From positions 1 to 56,645 of the forward strand of contig JBBTCJ010000118.1 in NCBI GenBank assembly GCA_038043285.1: a stretch of 56,645 nt of DNA, written 5' to 3'. The notes under the pieces are model-generated. The model made no database searches and had not been told where the DNA came from. It saw only the letters and a program-made list of their open reading frames with translations. The position numbers and the translations under genes are program-made. Of this stretch, positions 56,579-56,645 are shown piece after piece; position 1 is the stretch's first letter, and each line of letters opens with the position of its first letter. The stretch is from JBBTCJ01 sp038043285. Lineage in GTDB: Bacteria > Planctomycetota > Phycisphaerae > UBA1845.

Positions 56579-56645
56579 CCGCTCCCTCACGGTCGCGGTT
56601 CTGATAAAAGGTGCCCGGCCGTTTGAACAGAGCCGCGACCGTGAG
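56579..56645. repeat. Inverted pair of CCGCGACCGTGAG units at the window edge
   Basis: CTCACGGTCGCGG (56584-56596) and its reverse complement CCGCGACCGTGAG (56633-56645) face each other across about 36 bases, with GGTTCTGAT and CAGAG inside. The unit is the core of the 5.5-kb tandem array and is cut by the end of the window. Confidence 0.85.

Overview
The window is GC-rich and tightly packed on both strands, and it reads as the chromosome of a Planctomycetota bacterium, possibly a Phycisphaerae relative. The clues are a roughly 65-residue insertion in ATP synthase alpha that I associate with planctomycetes, a c subunit made with a cleavable signal peptide, a C-terminal H-X9-DG pilin-like protein, secreted hydrolases with dockerin-like tails, lpxA and LPS-core genes, and many dispersed palindromic repeats. 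The assignment is inferred; no rRNA is present. I saw no tRNA, rRNA, CRISPR array or complete transposase.

Layout: 0.1-8.7 kb holds two TCA-cycle genes (icd, acnA) around a c-type-haem hybrid histidine kinase and a response regulator. 8.8-9.5 kb has a Trm112-like protein and rpsR. 9.5-18.5 kb is the complete F-type ATP synthase operon on the minus strand (atpZ-atpI-atpB-atpE-atpF-atpH-atpA-atpG-atpD-atpC). 19-28.3 kb is housekeeping: asd, a zinc-ribbon protein, a DUF255 thioredoxin-fold protein, a CPBP protease, family 4 UDG, lpxA, a cytidylyltransferase-like protein with a gpsA-like gene, and purC. 28.6-30.4 kb is a lower-GC AAA ATPase/DUF4276 pair that looks like an acquired defence cassette. 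30.9-38.7 kb has an ABC importer pair, a GNAT, Hsp20, a TolC-like protein, lysC and an anchored thermonuclease. 38.8-45.6 kb has a PAS-GAF-receiver protein, an LPS-core cluster (GT4, WaaP/InaA-like kinase, GT9) and a ZIP transporter. 46-56.5 kb has an AmmeMemoRadiSam radical SAM enzyme, a subtilase, a lone Clp N-domain protein, an M14 carboxypeptidase and proS.

The most unusual signal is a family of repeats with a 7-bp period. Each complete element has two inverted arms of about four or five degenerate heptamers (consensus roughly GAATGCN or GATTGCC) around a variable core. They occupy six junctions of the atp operon, and in each one an arm lies within about 7 bp of, or overlaps, the stop codon of the upstream gene; the same holds at hsp20 and probably tolC. 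One copy, between atpG and atpD, carries a truncated four-helix-bundle (S23/IVP-like) gene between two arms of exactly four heptamers. Another sits inside a GT9 glycosyltransferase gene and keeps the frame open. Several other dispersed families are present: a 76-bp tandem array, a 76-bp element with terminal inverted repeats, and several hairpin families, one of which also lies in frame in the LPS kinase gene.
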